64,000 nt of DNA from Eremophila alpestris peregrina (GCA_009792885.1 WMCF01000016.1:10496200-10560199), one strand, 5' to 3'. Shown: positions 25,653-38,900, numbered from the stretch's first letter. Program-made: numbers and translations. The notes: generated by a model from the sequence alone, not told the origin.

Positions 25653-28600
25653 CTGGAGCAACGAAAGATTTAAAATGCATGTTTAACCAATGTGGTATCA
25701 CAGCCACTTATCCTTAATTAAAACTCATCAGCATTAAGAAATTGTGCATTCAGACCTTAAACACTCTTTAAATGAGCTTTTGGTCTAGAAACTTGTGGCA
25801 GAGTAACTGCCATAAAGTAATGCTAAATGAAGCTTTGGATGAAGTCAGTTAAGAGAAATACAAATGGCAGAATGCTGACTCTGCTGTGGGAAAGGAATTC
25901 TCATTTTTGGGAGCTTTGAATTACTGAGGGCAACCCAAACACTCCTGAACTCCACAGCAGCCTGGCTACTGACACCAAAATGAGTCAGAACAGGAGTACT
26001 CTTCAAATTCTACCTGTGCACATCATGAAAACCAAAATAGAAACACTTGTGGATCAGCAGTTTTCATCTTTAACTCCAGACAGTGCTCCCTTCTAATTTC
26101 AGAGGGATGCAGAGGTACATTTTTCTATTTTAAAAGCATTTAATCTTCTCAGTTATTTTAAAGCCTGCTGTTTCTTGCTAATGACCGACTAAAGCCTGCA
26201 CTAAACCACTCGTTTTCCCACTAAGGTGCATTTCCTGTAAGTGGCCACAGGGCGGCGACCTCGGCCCGAGAAGCGACCTGCCCAGCGCTTTTCACGGGTG
26301 ATTTTTGGGCCCATGGTAAAGTCCTGGGCCGAAAAGTTACAAAACCCCCACATCCTTTCCACAAATTTATCCCAAAACCACCCAGAAGACCGCTTAAGCT
26401 CCCAGGATTCGATTCCTCGTTAAGCATTTAGCTATCAGCTTCAGCAGAAATACTTTGTACTACTCAGGATGCTGATGCTGAAGAAGAGATCTCTGAAATA
26501 TGTGAGGAATACAGCCATCAGCTCTGCTCTGCAGACAAAGGAGCCCTGCATAAAAGTGACCAGCCTCGGGTCACAGAAATTCTTCAAGGGCACAAATTAA
26601 GACTGGTTCTCTAACTGGGGTTTTTGTTGCTGTCCTTATTGTACACGTTGAGAGAACCTGAGTGGAAAACACTTAAAAGACAATATTTATCTAAACTCCT
26701 GTTCCTGGCTACTCACCCAAAGAAACCTTTCAGAAATGCCACATAGATGAGAGGTGCAAAGAAGCTGAAGTAAAGGAACGTGGTAGCATCAACACAGCTG
26801 TCAACAGCAAAAGGGAACATGAAGGGATTTAGCACTTAAGCACAATACAGCTGGATAACAACACTCACATCCTCCCAAATGATCCAATTTCCCACCAAAG
26901 TCTCCAGAGATCAAGAAAAATCATGCTAATTAAAAAAAAATAAAAATAATGCAAAACAAATTTAAACTGATGTAAAGTAACAGTCATCAACCTATCACTG
27001 CATCTAGACACTTGGGGGAACCATGCCAAAACCCAAGGTCTGATCAAGAGCAGAGTCTCAGTGCTCCCAATTTTGACTCCTAGATGTGACACATCCCTGC
27101 AGAACAACACTCCAGGTATAAGGGGGTCTCCATATTTCTAGCAAACAGACTATTTCCTCTCTTATTACCTACTAATGGCCAGACATAAGTGGATTCACAC
27201 TATTACTCTCTCTCACTGCCTCAAGACAACTACAGCACACGCAGTTCCACTCCTCTCCACTGAGGAGTTTCTTGATTACTTAGAGATCTTTTGGCACAAA
27301 ACAGAACCAACAGGTTTATTCCTTCTTAGGAACACAGCATAGGTTTGTTTTCTGGGGAGAGGCAGTGTTGAAGGACACTCAAATACAACACAAGATCCAG
27401 GGCTGCAGACCTCCTCCCCCAGTGTACATACCACAGTCCTTCTATGATATCCACGCAGAGGAGGGCACTGCCCAGGCCCTGCACCAGGTTCAGCAGTGCC
27501 AGAATGCCAGCATAAATATAAAAACTCTTCCTGGCTGTGGGGAAGACATGGACACACATGAAGCTCAACCTCAAACACCAGGCCCATGGAAATCTGTTTG
27601 ATGGAAATGCCAAATCCAACAGAAGCTTCTCACCACCTTGTCTCTTAAGAACTGCTGAAGAATTAAGGCTGCATTTTCCTGTCCCATGCTGGCAGGATTG
27701 ATGGTGGTACAATGGACTAAACCATACCCTCCTGCATGTGTATATGCACAACAAGATGGGTTTTGAAAGCAAGGTTACAGCAACACATGCAAAGATTTAA
27801 TTTGCAAGCATCTGGAACCAGTGTCAGTTACAAAACTGAATGCAAGAAAAACAAAACAAAGACAACCCAGCTGAACCAGCAGCTGAGCCCTTCCAATGTA
27901 CAGCACAAATAAAACTGCTCAGGACACACCAACAGGACACCAGGCAGATCAGGCCCAGGACCTGTGTCTGTGACATGTGATATTCATATCCCCTCCCTCA
28001 GGATACCCACACAGCAATGGCAACACTAGCTAGAGAGAGAGGAGCTCAGTACAAACACAGCTTAATTACAGCTCCTCTGTATTTAAGAGCTTCAGATATT
28101 CTGCAACAACAAAAACTAAAACAGAAGCATCTTGATAAAGTAAAAGTCCAGATAAAAGTAGTTCGTTCAGCAGCTCCCACTTAGCCTTCCCTTCCCAGGG
28201 GATGACTAGCATGCACACTTTAACATCATATGTGCATTTCAAAGGAAGCTGTTATTAAGAAGCCATTCCTTAAGGCTCTCAGAAGATTCTATATTTACAT
28301 TATACCTGTATCATAAACTGAGCAGGTCTTGTTTTCTTAATGTAATTGTTTAGCTACTAAAATAGCAGTGCTCTTACTCTGTTCTCCAAAAGACACAACA
28401 TATTCATTTTTCTAGGGGTAAGTTATCACTCTTTGCCATGTTATCCAAACTCTAAGACATGGAATGCATCTGTAGCACAAACACATACAGGAGCCCTTTA
28501 CTCCCACCTATGCTTTATCCTGAAGCTGTACCCACCCATACTACATATGGAAAACACCACAGTTACCTACAGGGCAAAGAAATCCGGTCTTTCAGAGGAG

Positions 28601-31600
28601 TTTTTGGAAGAATCACCACAAAGGAATAGACCTGTTGAGACAAATAACCAACAGTTCCATGGCTGCTCAGCAACTGAACCCAACAATCTTTGCAGGGATG
28701 GTGTGTGGTGTTATGCACTCTCTACATGTCTCAGGGCAGAGGCACAATCCCTTAGCATTAAACACAGTACAGATGTGAAAGCCCCACAACTCACCCCCAT
28801 CAGCATAAAACAGCTGAGAAACACAGGAGGGAAGAACATCTGAGCTCAGCTGGAATAGAGCTGCCCCAGCTTTCATCACCCCCACTGCACCTTTATTGCC
28901 TCAGCTTCCCCACCCCATGAGAAGCATCAATGCTGCACTACAGGGGGCAGGAGGGGGATTAAGGCATTACTGTACTCAAATCAACCTCCTTGCTCCATTT
29001 AGAAAATACAAAGAAGGTATCAGAGTGCATAACTCATTCCCAGTACTTACCAGGAAGAAGAAAGAGGAGCTGGCAAGCCAAAAGTGTCTCCCTCCATGGC
29101 CATAGATATTGAAGTCTTCTGCTGAGAGGTGGGCATCAGGGTACAGGATTTCCAGGGTGCCCTAGGAGAGAAGTGGCACCAACATGATTCTGTTACAAGC
29201 AATATCCTCACTGAAATGCATATTTGAACAAGGGACACTATGCTTAAAGAAGTTCAGAAAGCAGCTGGCCTGCACCCCCAACCCAACCAAGCCCTGACCA
29301 AGTTACACCCACAGTGAAGAGGAAGAAACTGAAGACAAGAATTGAGGAGAAAAAGAGTGGCAGGAATCAACATCTGAAGGAAACTGGCATCAGTGACATT
29401 ATAGAAGAGACTAGGATGGACAGGGGATGCAAGCACTTTTCTGTCTAAAATAGACCAAGAGCTCATTTTCCATCTTTAAAGTAGACCTTTCTGCTGAAAC
29501 ATCCACAATATAGTCAGTTTGAGAAAGGACACTGTCTTGTTTAGGAGCTACCCATACAGACAAGTAGAGAGAAAAGTTCTTGTAAGCATTACTGAACCTA
29601 GATATAGCTGCAACACTTGATATTTTATGAGGCTCCTCCAGCTTTATCATGGGTAATGATCAGCTCACTGCCTCTGCAGCCAAGAGCCTGGTCCCAGAAC
29701 AAAGCTGTGTGTTATTCTGGCACTGCCCTGAGTATAGAGACTTGGGCTGACCACTGACATGCTGAGGAGGAGAATAAACCCAGACACAGATTGCATTGTT
29801 CAGGGACACGAAGACATGCCTAATAAACTGAGCCAAAAAGCCAGCTGCTGGGCTGAAGAGAAGCAAGAGCTCTCAGCTCTCAAAGACTCAGCAGACAAGG
29901 GCACTGCAGTGCCCTTACTTGGCATGCACATGGTTTTCATGGCCCTTGAAGTCAGATCCAGAACTTGTGCCTCAGGTGTGGAAAATCTCACTCTTGTTCC
30001 AACATTCACTAAACAAGGAAATCCATCCAAACCTCATCTTATTTCTTCACCTTATCTGAGCTGTTTATGCAGTAAAGAAGACAAGGAGATACTATCTGCT
30101 TATCCACTGCCACAAGCATTCAGTCTTCCTCCAAAACCTCATGCAAAGAGCAAACCTGCCACTTTCAGATAGGAGTCACACACTTAACTGCTTATATTTG
30201 AAGCAAAGTTCCTTCTTTTGCAAATTCTTCTGCTTCAAAGTACTCACCTGGGTGACAGAATATGCCAGAGACAGCACAGTGGTGATTGCCAGCACACGTT
30301 TCACGCTCGACTTGCTCTCCAGGTGACCTGCAATTATGGGGTTTGGAAGTGACTCAGGATGTAATCCCAGCACTGCTCAAAATCAGTTCTTTTCAGAACC
30401 AATAAAGGAAAACACTTGTATTTCCAGAGGCCTTCAAGGGAAGGTTAAAGCTCACTAAACCCTGCCTGGAGAGTTGAGCCTTTCACAGGCAAAAAACCCT
30501 ACCCACAAAAAGCCAGATTTTAACTTGCTTTCCTCCTGTCCATACTAAGAGAAAACAATTAAGTCTTTCTGTTGGGGAAAGGAACAGGAAAGGGAAAAAA
30601 AAAAGGAATTACTCCAGCATCAAATACACTGAGATGTTATAAAAGCTGCTTCACAGGGAGAAGAGTTGATGGGCAGGTGGGGTAGAGAATTTCCTTCTAA
30701 TCTAAATTATTCTGTGAGGCCCCAAAAGATGAAAAATATACTGCTCATGTGTCCCACTGACATATGGAACAGTGACACCCACCCTCTCCTCTACTTCTGA
30801 CCCACAGGGAGAGGCATTTTCACTTGCACAACTAATAAAAATAGAATTACAATTGCAGGTACAGATAAAGCATTTGAATGCAGCCAGGATGTATCAAACC
30901 AATTAAGGATGAGATGAAGGGGATAGAAGGGCCCCCAAAAGGACCATCTTAAATAGAATGGGGTTCAAGCAAAGATCAGACTGTTGATCTTGGCATAAAA
31001 ATCTTACCTAAATTGTATATTGCATCATATGAGTGCAGAACAAACCAAGCACAAATAAACCTTTAAATCACACAAACCACAGATCTGTAAGTAGAATCAG
31101 GCCTTCAGCCACTTCTAACTAAATCTCCACAATTTGCCCTTTGTATTTACTCCATAGCCTCTTCACTTTATAGAATCAACATCACCCCAAACTTACAAAT
31201 GCAAGCTCTGTGGAAGGAAAGGCAATAGGAAACATTCAAAGCACTCCAAAACCTCCTGACACATACCAAAGGCAAGGCCTAGAATCACCACACTCAGTTC
31301 AATCGCCAGAAGGAAGAATCTTGTGATCTCCCACAGGATCTGAGGGATAACAGAGACCAGACAAACATGATTAGAAGGAGCCAGGAACCAGTTTGAAGTT
31401 AATAAAGCAAAATTCCAGAGGATGGCAGCCTCTGAATGACTGGTGATTTCCACACACCCTTCTCATGCTGTGTAGGGATACAGATCACATGCTTGTTCCA
31501 AGCCCTGTTCATGCCTGTGGAACAGAACAGTTCAGTGGGGAACCAGCAAATAGCAGCTCTACAGAGAGGAAGTGGCCATGGTTTGTCCTAATTCAGGACC

Positions 31601-34600
31601 TGTCAATTGTTTCAGATGTGTTCTTGCTGCTGTGCTCCCAAAGAGCACCAGCCCATGATAACCTCAAAAGGAAAATATTAAACAAGGCCAGTTCTTAAAG
31701 CAGTAGCTAGCTATGCCTGAACAAACTCTGTATTCTGCCCTCTTCCAAAGTTACTAGCCCTTAAATCTAAAGTATATTCAAGTAAAAAGCACCCCCCTGT
31801 TCCAGCCTGTCATTTGTAATCTCAGGTTTCATTTGGTGAAACAAGACCAATAAAAAGCAGGTGAGGCAATTTTTCAGGGAGTCATGCAATAAATCAGCAC
31901 CAAACCTAGAACCCAGATTCTGGCTTATTAACCCTTTACCTCTGAACACTGAATGGTACTCTGTCCTGAAGATATGTAATATTTTAAGAGACATCAGATA
32001 AGACACTTCTAATCCCAGCAAATACAGTGTGTATGTCTGTGTGCATATATATAGGAGAACACAAAAGAAACATAATAGACAGGATAGGACATAGTTACAA
32101 AAAAAACTGTCAGAGTATCTGTCTTGCTACATGATTTCCCAGTTGCTGCACATAGCAGCAACACCAGAGCTGAAGAAAAACACCTTTCCACCTCTTCTTC
32201 ATTATTCAAGTCCTGGACATACATCTGTTGGACAGAGGTGAATGAAAAATGCTACAAACGTCAGCCACTGGCAACAGCAGCTCATCACAACACTGGCAGT
32301 AACATTAAGGGAAAAAGCAAGGAAACCACACTGATCCAAAAGAATAAAGCCCAAAGACCTGTACTCTGTAGGTGGCTCCTCTTTCTCTAACAGCTCAAGA
32401 ACTGCAGAGCTTTTGGCTAAAAGTCAAATTACTACAAAGGAACAGCACATACAAAGATATTTCCTGTTTGCTAAAGGTTCACCCTGTGTTCAGAGTGGTT
32501 GCAAGGACATTCAGGTGTCAGTCTTAAAAGAGAAGTTGGTTCTATTTGCATTCAATACAAGAACTTCAACATTTTCAAAGAGCCACTAAAGTACTGCAAA
32601 GGCCAGGTCCTGCCTATCCACTAAAGGTATCTGAATGTTTACCTCTTGCAAAAAAGAATCATTTCATCCCTGTAACAGGAAATTTCTGCTGCCACTATTT
32701 ATGTGTCTATTTTAGGAAATCCATTGTTTTACCATCCTGGATATTGTGATGATTTAGATCCAGCTATCAAAACAGGATTCCATAGTAAACATAGCTAAGA
32801 GTACTGCAAAAAAGCACATTCTTCTTGTACACATGTAAGAGGGAAGCCAGAGCAGATTGCTGTGATCAGAAGTACACAAAGCACAGCCTCTAACATTAGT
32901 GCTGCCCCTACCTTGTCAGCAACCATGGCAGCATCAGAGGCACTCACAGTCATGGAGACAACAGCTCGGGCAATGCCAACTAAAGCCACCACAAATACCT
33001 GCAAAAACAGAGCAAAAGTGAGCTCATGCCAAAAGGCACATATGCAATAGTGATCAGAAACCCTTCTGGAATACCATTTTCAGGTGAGCTTTCCAGCCTG
33101 ATAACATGTACTAAGAATTTCCTGCAGCAGACTAGAGTCAATTTCTTGAAAAATATTCCTCAGACTCGTTAGATAGGAGCAGTGCCTTAGAATTTAGTAA
33201 GGAACAATTCCTCAGCTGTCAGATTAAGCTCTGGAGAGTTCTTCACCCAGTCTTTACAACAGTCTTTACAGTCTTCCCACCCTTCATTCCACTGGGGCAG
33301 GGGAGGAAAAGAAGCAGACAGAAAACATATCCCTCTGAATTACAAAACCAAATAGTTGGTATGTCTGACTAAACCCATCACATCAGATAACGGAAACCAC
33401 TCAATACCAACAACCACATAACCCAACTGTGACAAAACTAAACCTGCAGTGCTCTCACTCCACACTGACAGTGCTCAGCAATGCAGAGGAGAAGTCACCT
33501 GCAGCCACCAACTTTAAAACCTCTTACCCTGCTGCACAGTGCAACACAAGAGATCCCCAACTTCATATACCACCAAAGCATGACAGCTCAGCAAGGCCCA
33601 GTTACCCTGTGCTGTCACAGCCATACAATGCAATTAAGAGCTCATTTGAGTGTACTTACACTGGCAGACTGACACTCTAAGAAAGTGGATTTTTCCAGAT
33701 AAATTTCTCTAAATGCATGGCTGATCCTAATGATGAAGGTAGGTGACAGCTAAACCTATCAGAGAACCAAGAGTCCAAGCTGATTCTAAGGTGGTTGCAG
33801 AATGGGAATGACCAGTAAGTGACCCATAGATGAGTATCTCTTTCTTAGAGGAAGAAGGGACAGCAATGGCATGAAAGAAGAATGTAACAATCCCTCCTGG
33901 GGTGGAAAACTCCATGACAAAACACTGACAAAAAAGAAGGTTCTCTGAATATATCGGTATTCTAGAGCTGAGGAACTCTCTGGAGAGAACACACATCTTT
34001 TTATTTCCTCTCTAAGCAGGCAGACACTCTTCCCAATCTGTTAACTCCACATTAATCACCAGCTCCACAGGAAAGCATTCCTTTAGGACATGACAAACAG
34101 TCAGTTTAAAGGAAGTCCTCACAGAACACACTCCCATCCTCATTTCCCAATAACATACTCAAGAAATGAGTATGAAACTGAGTTAAAGTGTTCTCCTCTA
34201 AGACTGTGTGCTGGATTTGGCTGGGATAGAGGATATTTCCTTCACAGTAGCTGGTATGGGGCTGTGTTTGGGATTTTTGTGCTGAAAACTGTTGATAACG
34301 CAATGTTTTCATTACTGCTGCACTGCACTTACACAGAATGTAAGGCATTTTTGCCTTGGGACAGTTGAAAGGCACAGAGTGGTACTCACTAGTATGTAGA
34401 ATGTAGTGAAGATTGGGCTGGAAGTGACCCGGATTTTGGCCCTGGCAGAGGGCAGCTTCCAGAGAAGAAACATAAAGAAAAGCACATTGGGAACCAGGAG
34501 CAGAAGATCCCAGTAGCGGACTCTGCAAAAAGTAAATAAAACAGGTTTGATCCCTCATCTCCAGCCTCTAGAAGGGAAGGCACCAGCCCTGGTCCCTTCT

Positions 34601-34867
34601 CAACCAAACTGAGAAACAAAGAAAGCTCTTTCCCTTGGTCCAGGGTCAGACTGTGGTTCCACTTCCTCCAGCTCACCTGGACTTCCCAATGTCTTCATAG
34701 AGCAGCAACAGGCACTTGTGTGGCACCGTGATGTTCGTGTCGTTGATCACTTGCGTCGTCATCGGGGTGAGAGTTGTCACATTATCCAGTGCTGTCACCA
34801 GGGCAGTGGGATGAGTGATGTTGTCAGACATGGAGAATGTCATCACAGACATTGTGGACTGGAACAT
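25418..34867 (-). CDS. TPRA1: TPRA1 (TPRA40), seven-transmembrane adipocyte-associated protein, complete CDS
   Basis: Ten minus-strand exons: 34677-34867, 34390-34522, 32912-32998, 31267-31339, 30248-30327, 29051-29161, 28571-28631, 27432-27534, 26717-26797 and 25418-25652. Every junction is GT-AG and in phase; the 1155-nt CDS encodes 384 residues (about 373 in human). Exons carry [58 protein letters not shown] and a tail ending WKSINA, which identify TPRA1. Seven hydrophobic segments lie at roughly residues 67-86, 99-125, 138-162, 172-188, 218-240, 250-277 and 285-307. The first 50 residues hold four N-glycosylation sequons (N16, N29, N42, N45), fitting an extracellular N-terminus. TPRA1 is a conserved GPCR-like membrane protein linked to adipocytes, ageing and embryonic Hedgehog signalling; no ligand is established. 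The start Met is the least certain point: Met6 or Met13 are alternatives. Confidence 0.95.
28571..28631 (-). CDS. TPRA1: TPRA1 coding exon 7 (61-nt small exon)
   Basis: This short exon encodes [20 protein letters not shown] plus the first base of Ser246, bridging the end of transmembrane segment 5 and the following loop. It is too short to stand out as an open frame and was found by matching the expected protein. Frame continuity with the next exon (CC AGG AAG) requires the donor T|GTAGGT. A second GT four bases downstream (GTAACT) overlaps it. Confidence 0.9.
34207..34356 (+). mobile_element. Solo LTR fragment resembling avian ERVL-class elements
   Basis: The stretch beginning TGTGCTGGATTTGGCTGG, through GTAGCTGGTATGGGGCTGTG and GTGCTGAAAACTGTTGATAA, resembles a long terminal repeat common in songbird genomes. 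Only about 150 bp are recognisable and no internal viral genes are present. It lies in TPRA1 intron 2 (numbering coding exons), antisense to the gene, ending about 35 bp from the exon donor at 34389. The family name is from memory and unverified. Confidence 0.55.
34677..34867 (-). CDS. TPRA1: TPRA1 first coding exon, glycosylated N-terminus
   Basis: This exon encodes [18 protein letters not shown] through [12 protein letters not shown] plus two bases of Arg64, ending at a strong AG|GTGAGC donor. The upstream splice acceptor is probably the CAG before 34880, preceded by a pyrimidine-rich stretch, leaving a short 5' UTR piece before the ATG. The N-terminus is longer than the human one and rich in Thr and Asn, whereas everything from [14 protein letters not shown] onward is conserved. 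Three in-frame Met codons close together make the true initiation site ambiguous. Confidence 0.85.
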
Positions 34868-34880
34868 CCTGTCTCCCCTT

Positions 34881-37800
34881 CTGGTCCAGGTCAAACAGAG
34901 CAAGACAACCACAGCAGAGAAAAAAAGCAATATTAAATCAGTTGTGAGTCACAGCTAAAAAAACACATCGTTGACATTAAGCCCCTGCACAACTGCTTCC
35001 TGCTTGGTGCAGCCAATTATCATCATGTCAAAGACTGTGTTACACAATGAAATGCCACCTGCCCTAAGTCTGCACACAGCCATTAGGGTGGTCAGTACAA
35101 AAGCACATTTCCATATCAGAGTAACAAGCACCTTCAGATGGTGCTATGTGGGATTACATTTTGTGATTCTTTGAGCTTTGGCAGATTCCTAGAAGAAATC
35201 AAGACTCAACAGCAATACATGGCATCATCAGATAGAGACGAAAAACTCTACCTTACCACAACACACTCATTCTTGGTCCCAAGATCAAGAAGTGACAGTC
35301 AATAATTTGATTTTAACTACTGCACAGAAAAGATGAAGGTCCCTCCCAAAAATGTATTGCTGTTACGAACTCTGAAGTCTGGGAGCACGGAGAGCCTCAC
35401 ATACACCCACCTAAAGGGACTGTACAGTCTTTACCTTTCAAACCCAACACTGGCAAATCCCAAGATTCAGCATTCTTTTTCTAACCCTCTGAAAGGCACC
35501 AGAATGATTCTATTTTTGAGCAAATTTCTTCCCACCCTGAAGTAGAACCCTGACTGTTCAGGTACCTCAGTAGCTACAAGCTGAATACAAACAAAAGGTC
35601 CAATTACCCCCCTGACAATCCCCAAAAGAAAGATCACAGACAACCCACAGATGCAAAAATGATAAATCTCTGTCAGCCAACATCTTAAAGATTCACATTG
35701 CCAGGGACAACACTTGAGCAGTCTGTGTGTTATAACTAATCCAGGATTTATCTCAAAAAGTTCTCCCTGTTTGACTTCAGCCCTGATTTGCATGGTGAAA
35801 ACTGACAGCCCCCATGACAGGGCTCAGAAAGTATTTTCCCTTAGAGGTTCTGGGTGAGTCACAAGCTGGAAAGCATCAGCACAGCCCTGTGTCACTGCTG
35901 AGCTTTTAGAGTTCAGTAGCACCTTCTTCACAAATTGCTTGAAACTGTCACTCACAGGCTCTTCTTTCTTTTCAGAGGCTGAGACTCTTCCCAGGTTCCC
36001 TAAGGGGTAAGGGAATCATCCCACCCTCTGCCAACAAACCCTCCCTTTGATTCATCCTTGCTGACAGGTATTCCCTGAGCTGGGATTGTCTTTCATGACT
36101 GCCATATGCTGTGCTGCACGAGAGGCAGCACAGTAAATAAACACACAGACCTGGAAGGAGCAGCTTTGCACCACAATGGCAAAGCCTGCGCCAAAAAGTT
36201 CTAAGTAGAGGTTCCAGCAAACAACCTTCACATTCCAAGCTTATCTCAGGAAGTGTCCTCTCTTCCCTCCAGCTACTCACTTCTCTCAATAGTTAGGAGA
36301 AGGATTTTCTCTTAACAATTTTGCTCTATTCTCTTCCTCTGTAACATCACGGTAGAGGGGAGGCCAACAACAGCCACATTTGCCAACAAAGAAAAAATTC
36401 CACATGTTTTTTCTAAAAAGCTGGGAAAAAGCAGAGGAGAACCTCACAGACCACGGACAGAACATTATCAACTGTGAACCATCACAACCTCCTAGCAGCT
36501 CTTCTGGGACAAATAATTCCATCTTCCTGTCACCCTGAAAAGAACTCAAGTATAAAGCAGTGAGAGATTTAAAATAGAAGAACAACTTCTTATGAAAAGA
36601 GCAAACAGGCTCCATTATTTTTTGCTAGAAGCCACCACTATCACACAACAGCAGCTGCTGATAAGGAGAGGAGTTGGCCAGAGGTAACAGAACTCCAGTC
36701 ACGAGGTTTCAAAGGGCAAAGCAGAACCAAGCTCACCACTCAGCCTGGCTGCTCACTGCAGCCTGGGACTTGTATTCTTCCTCCCCAGATAAAGTGTACA
36801 CAAAGCAGAGCAACAGAACATCCAATGTGATAAGAGAGGGCAGCCAAGGCCATCAGACAGACAGCACCATGGCCATGCTTTTCTAATAGCTAAGGCTACA
36901 GCAAGGATGTGGAGAACTGGCCCACTCCTGTCCAAATCAACAGCAAAAATCCCACAGCAATAGGAGCAGGAATTGATGGAAAGGATCCAGCTAGGGGGTG
37001 GAATCCCCAGCAACACTGCTCCTTTCAGCACATGGTCCTTGCCCTGTCTAGTCCTAAATAAGTCCAGTCAGCTGAGCATATCCAAGAGCTCACTCACCAC
37101 ACCCTGCCTCCACAGGACTATCCCCTTCAGCCAGCCCAGCCCCTGGGGGGGAAAATCATCCTGGAGCCACACGAGAAGAAACCAGTGCTGCTGCAGTGAT
37201 CTCCCTTTTCACCCAGTAGGCAGCTCTGTACACCAGAAAACAAAATAACGTGTTTTTCTACACTCCAGATGAAGTGAGGCTGACTTGGTCAAGGCCAGTT
37301 CATCAGTCCAGGCCCTGGCCAAGCAGCATTTGGACCAAGAACATGGGCATGACTCCTGGGCTGCAGTGACAGAGCACTGGGAAAGGCTCTGCTGCACCTT
37401 CAGGGAAATGTTATCTCACCAATGCACACTGGTCCTTGAATCATGGCTACAATATCAGAGTTCATTGAAACTCAGAGCTCACATGCTGGCAATTCTCTGT
37501 TCTTTCAAAGCCCATCTACAAAAAGGTGAATTACGCACTGCACAAATTGCAACTGTAACAAAAAAAATGAAAACTTTTCTGTCTTTCTGCAAAGAGCATC
37601 AGAAAGTCTCTGAAGTGCAGATCGTGAAAGGATTAAGACTGTTTCTTGCAATACTCTATTTGTGCAAATAAAAACTGCATTGACCAGATCCCTGCTCAAA
37701 TATAATGGTTACTTCAGCAACTCAAATGCTTAAAAACCCCCCAGAACACTAAAAGTAAAAAAAAACAAAAAAAAAAACCCCAACCAACCAAAAAAATCCC

Positions 37801-38700
37801 AACACCAAAAAGAAAAAAAAAAAAAAAAGGAAAAAAAGGGGGGAAAGAGCCTTTTTTTTCTCTTCCTTAACAAGTCTCTTCAACTCTCTCTTTCGGTCAC
37901 AACAATTGCATTTTTCATTTCACTCATAGAATTTAAAACAGGTATTTTCCCTCAGTAATTGAGGTGCTCCCTTCCAGTTTCACTCTCTCATCTCGTTCTG
38001 AGCTAAGCTCAAAAAGAAAGGAACTGCAAAGCCAAAAAAAAAAAAAAATTTAAAAATGTAAAATACCGAAAGCAGAAGTATCAACAATAAGCCCAAACGC
38101 TCAGAGACAGAGAACCATGGCCCAGAGGCGGATTTCAGAAATGCATATCCCGAGGTTTTTCTGTTTTGGTTTTGATTCCTGTGGAAGGCGGGCGCACAAC
38201 ACGAAAAGTAGCAGTGCGCGGTCACTTGGTTCCAGGCTGGCGAGGACGCCGCCCGGTTCACAGGCTGCCAAAGCGGCACAGCTGGAGACTCGCTGCCGTT
38301 CCACCCTCCAGCTGGCCGGAGGCGCCCCGGAGGCTCTGCCCGTGGGGCTCCCCGGCTGCACCGAGGCCCTGGGAGGCCCGCGGCCCCCGCGCAGCACGGC
38401 CCCGCTGCCCCGCTCTCAGGCGCCGCAGTTTCCCTCTCTCCCTCCCCATCACCCCACTGCCGCTCCGCTCGTACCCGCCGGGCCCCGTTCGCACCCGGCC
38501 CCGCCGCTCCGTGCCGGGGTCTCAGTGCCGGGGTCCCAGCCCCGCCATCCCGGCCCTGCCGCTCCCCTCAGCCGGGGAGCGTCGCTGAAGAGAGACCCGA
38601 GCGCAGCCAAGCGGAGACGCGGCCGCCGCAGCCGGGCCTTATCGGCCGAGCCCAGGGCCGCAATTGAGAGACGGTCCCCGGGAGGCCCGCGGCCGGACCA
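34881..38700 (-). other. Presumed 5' intron and untranslated exon region of TPRA1
   Basis: No coding sequence is recognised between the first TPRA1 coding exon and the CpG island at 38.2-38.9 kb. The simplest reading is an untranslated first exon in the island and a large 5' intron here. I could not fix the exon 1 donor: a weak GGTACGAG candidate lies near 38.47 kb. The 37.75-38.05 kb part is extremely A-rich on the plus strand. Confidence 0.5.
37756..38048. repeat. A-rich low-complexity tract
   Basis: Runs of A interrupted by C, G and a CCAACCAACC motif cover 37756-37840, with a second 15-base A run near 38034-38048. This is low-complexity DNA just outside the TPRA1 CpG island. It is not attached to any LINE or retrocopy that I recognise, and such tracts are often miscounted in assemblies. 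Confidence 0.75.
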
Positions 38701-38900
38701 ATCAGAGGGCGGGCTTATCTAAGGGCCCAGCAGAAGTAGCGGGGCGAGCCAATAGGAAGGGTCAGGGGGCGGGACTGAGGGGGGCGGCTCCGCCGCGCTT
38801 TAAAGGCGCCTGGTCCCACACACACCTGTGGGCCGCCAGCGGCGGGGAGCGGTGGGGACAGGCAGGGAAGGGACCCCGCCGCTGGATCGGTCCGACAGCC
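38200..38900. promoter_or_regulatory. CpG island, probable bidirectional promoter at the TPRA1 5' end
   Basis: This is a dense CpG-rich segment upstream of TPRA1. It contains CCAAT boxes at 38698-38702 and 38749-38753 (plus strand), GGGCGGG boxes at 38707-38713 and 38767-38773, a further GC box near 38781-38786, and TTTAAA at 38799-38804. TPRA1 is the nearest gene and would be transcribed leftward. However, the order CCAAT, GC box, TATA-like points rightward, so transcription in both directions is plausible. Confidence 0.65.

Noticed and set aside
38117..38722. Open frame of 201 codons in the TPRA1 CpG island
   Set aside because: Low-complexity composition and overlapping open frames on both strands; best explained by CpG-island base content.
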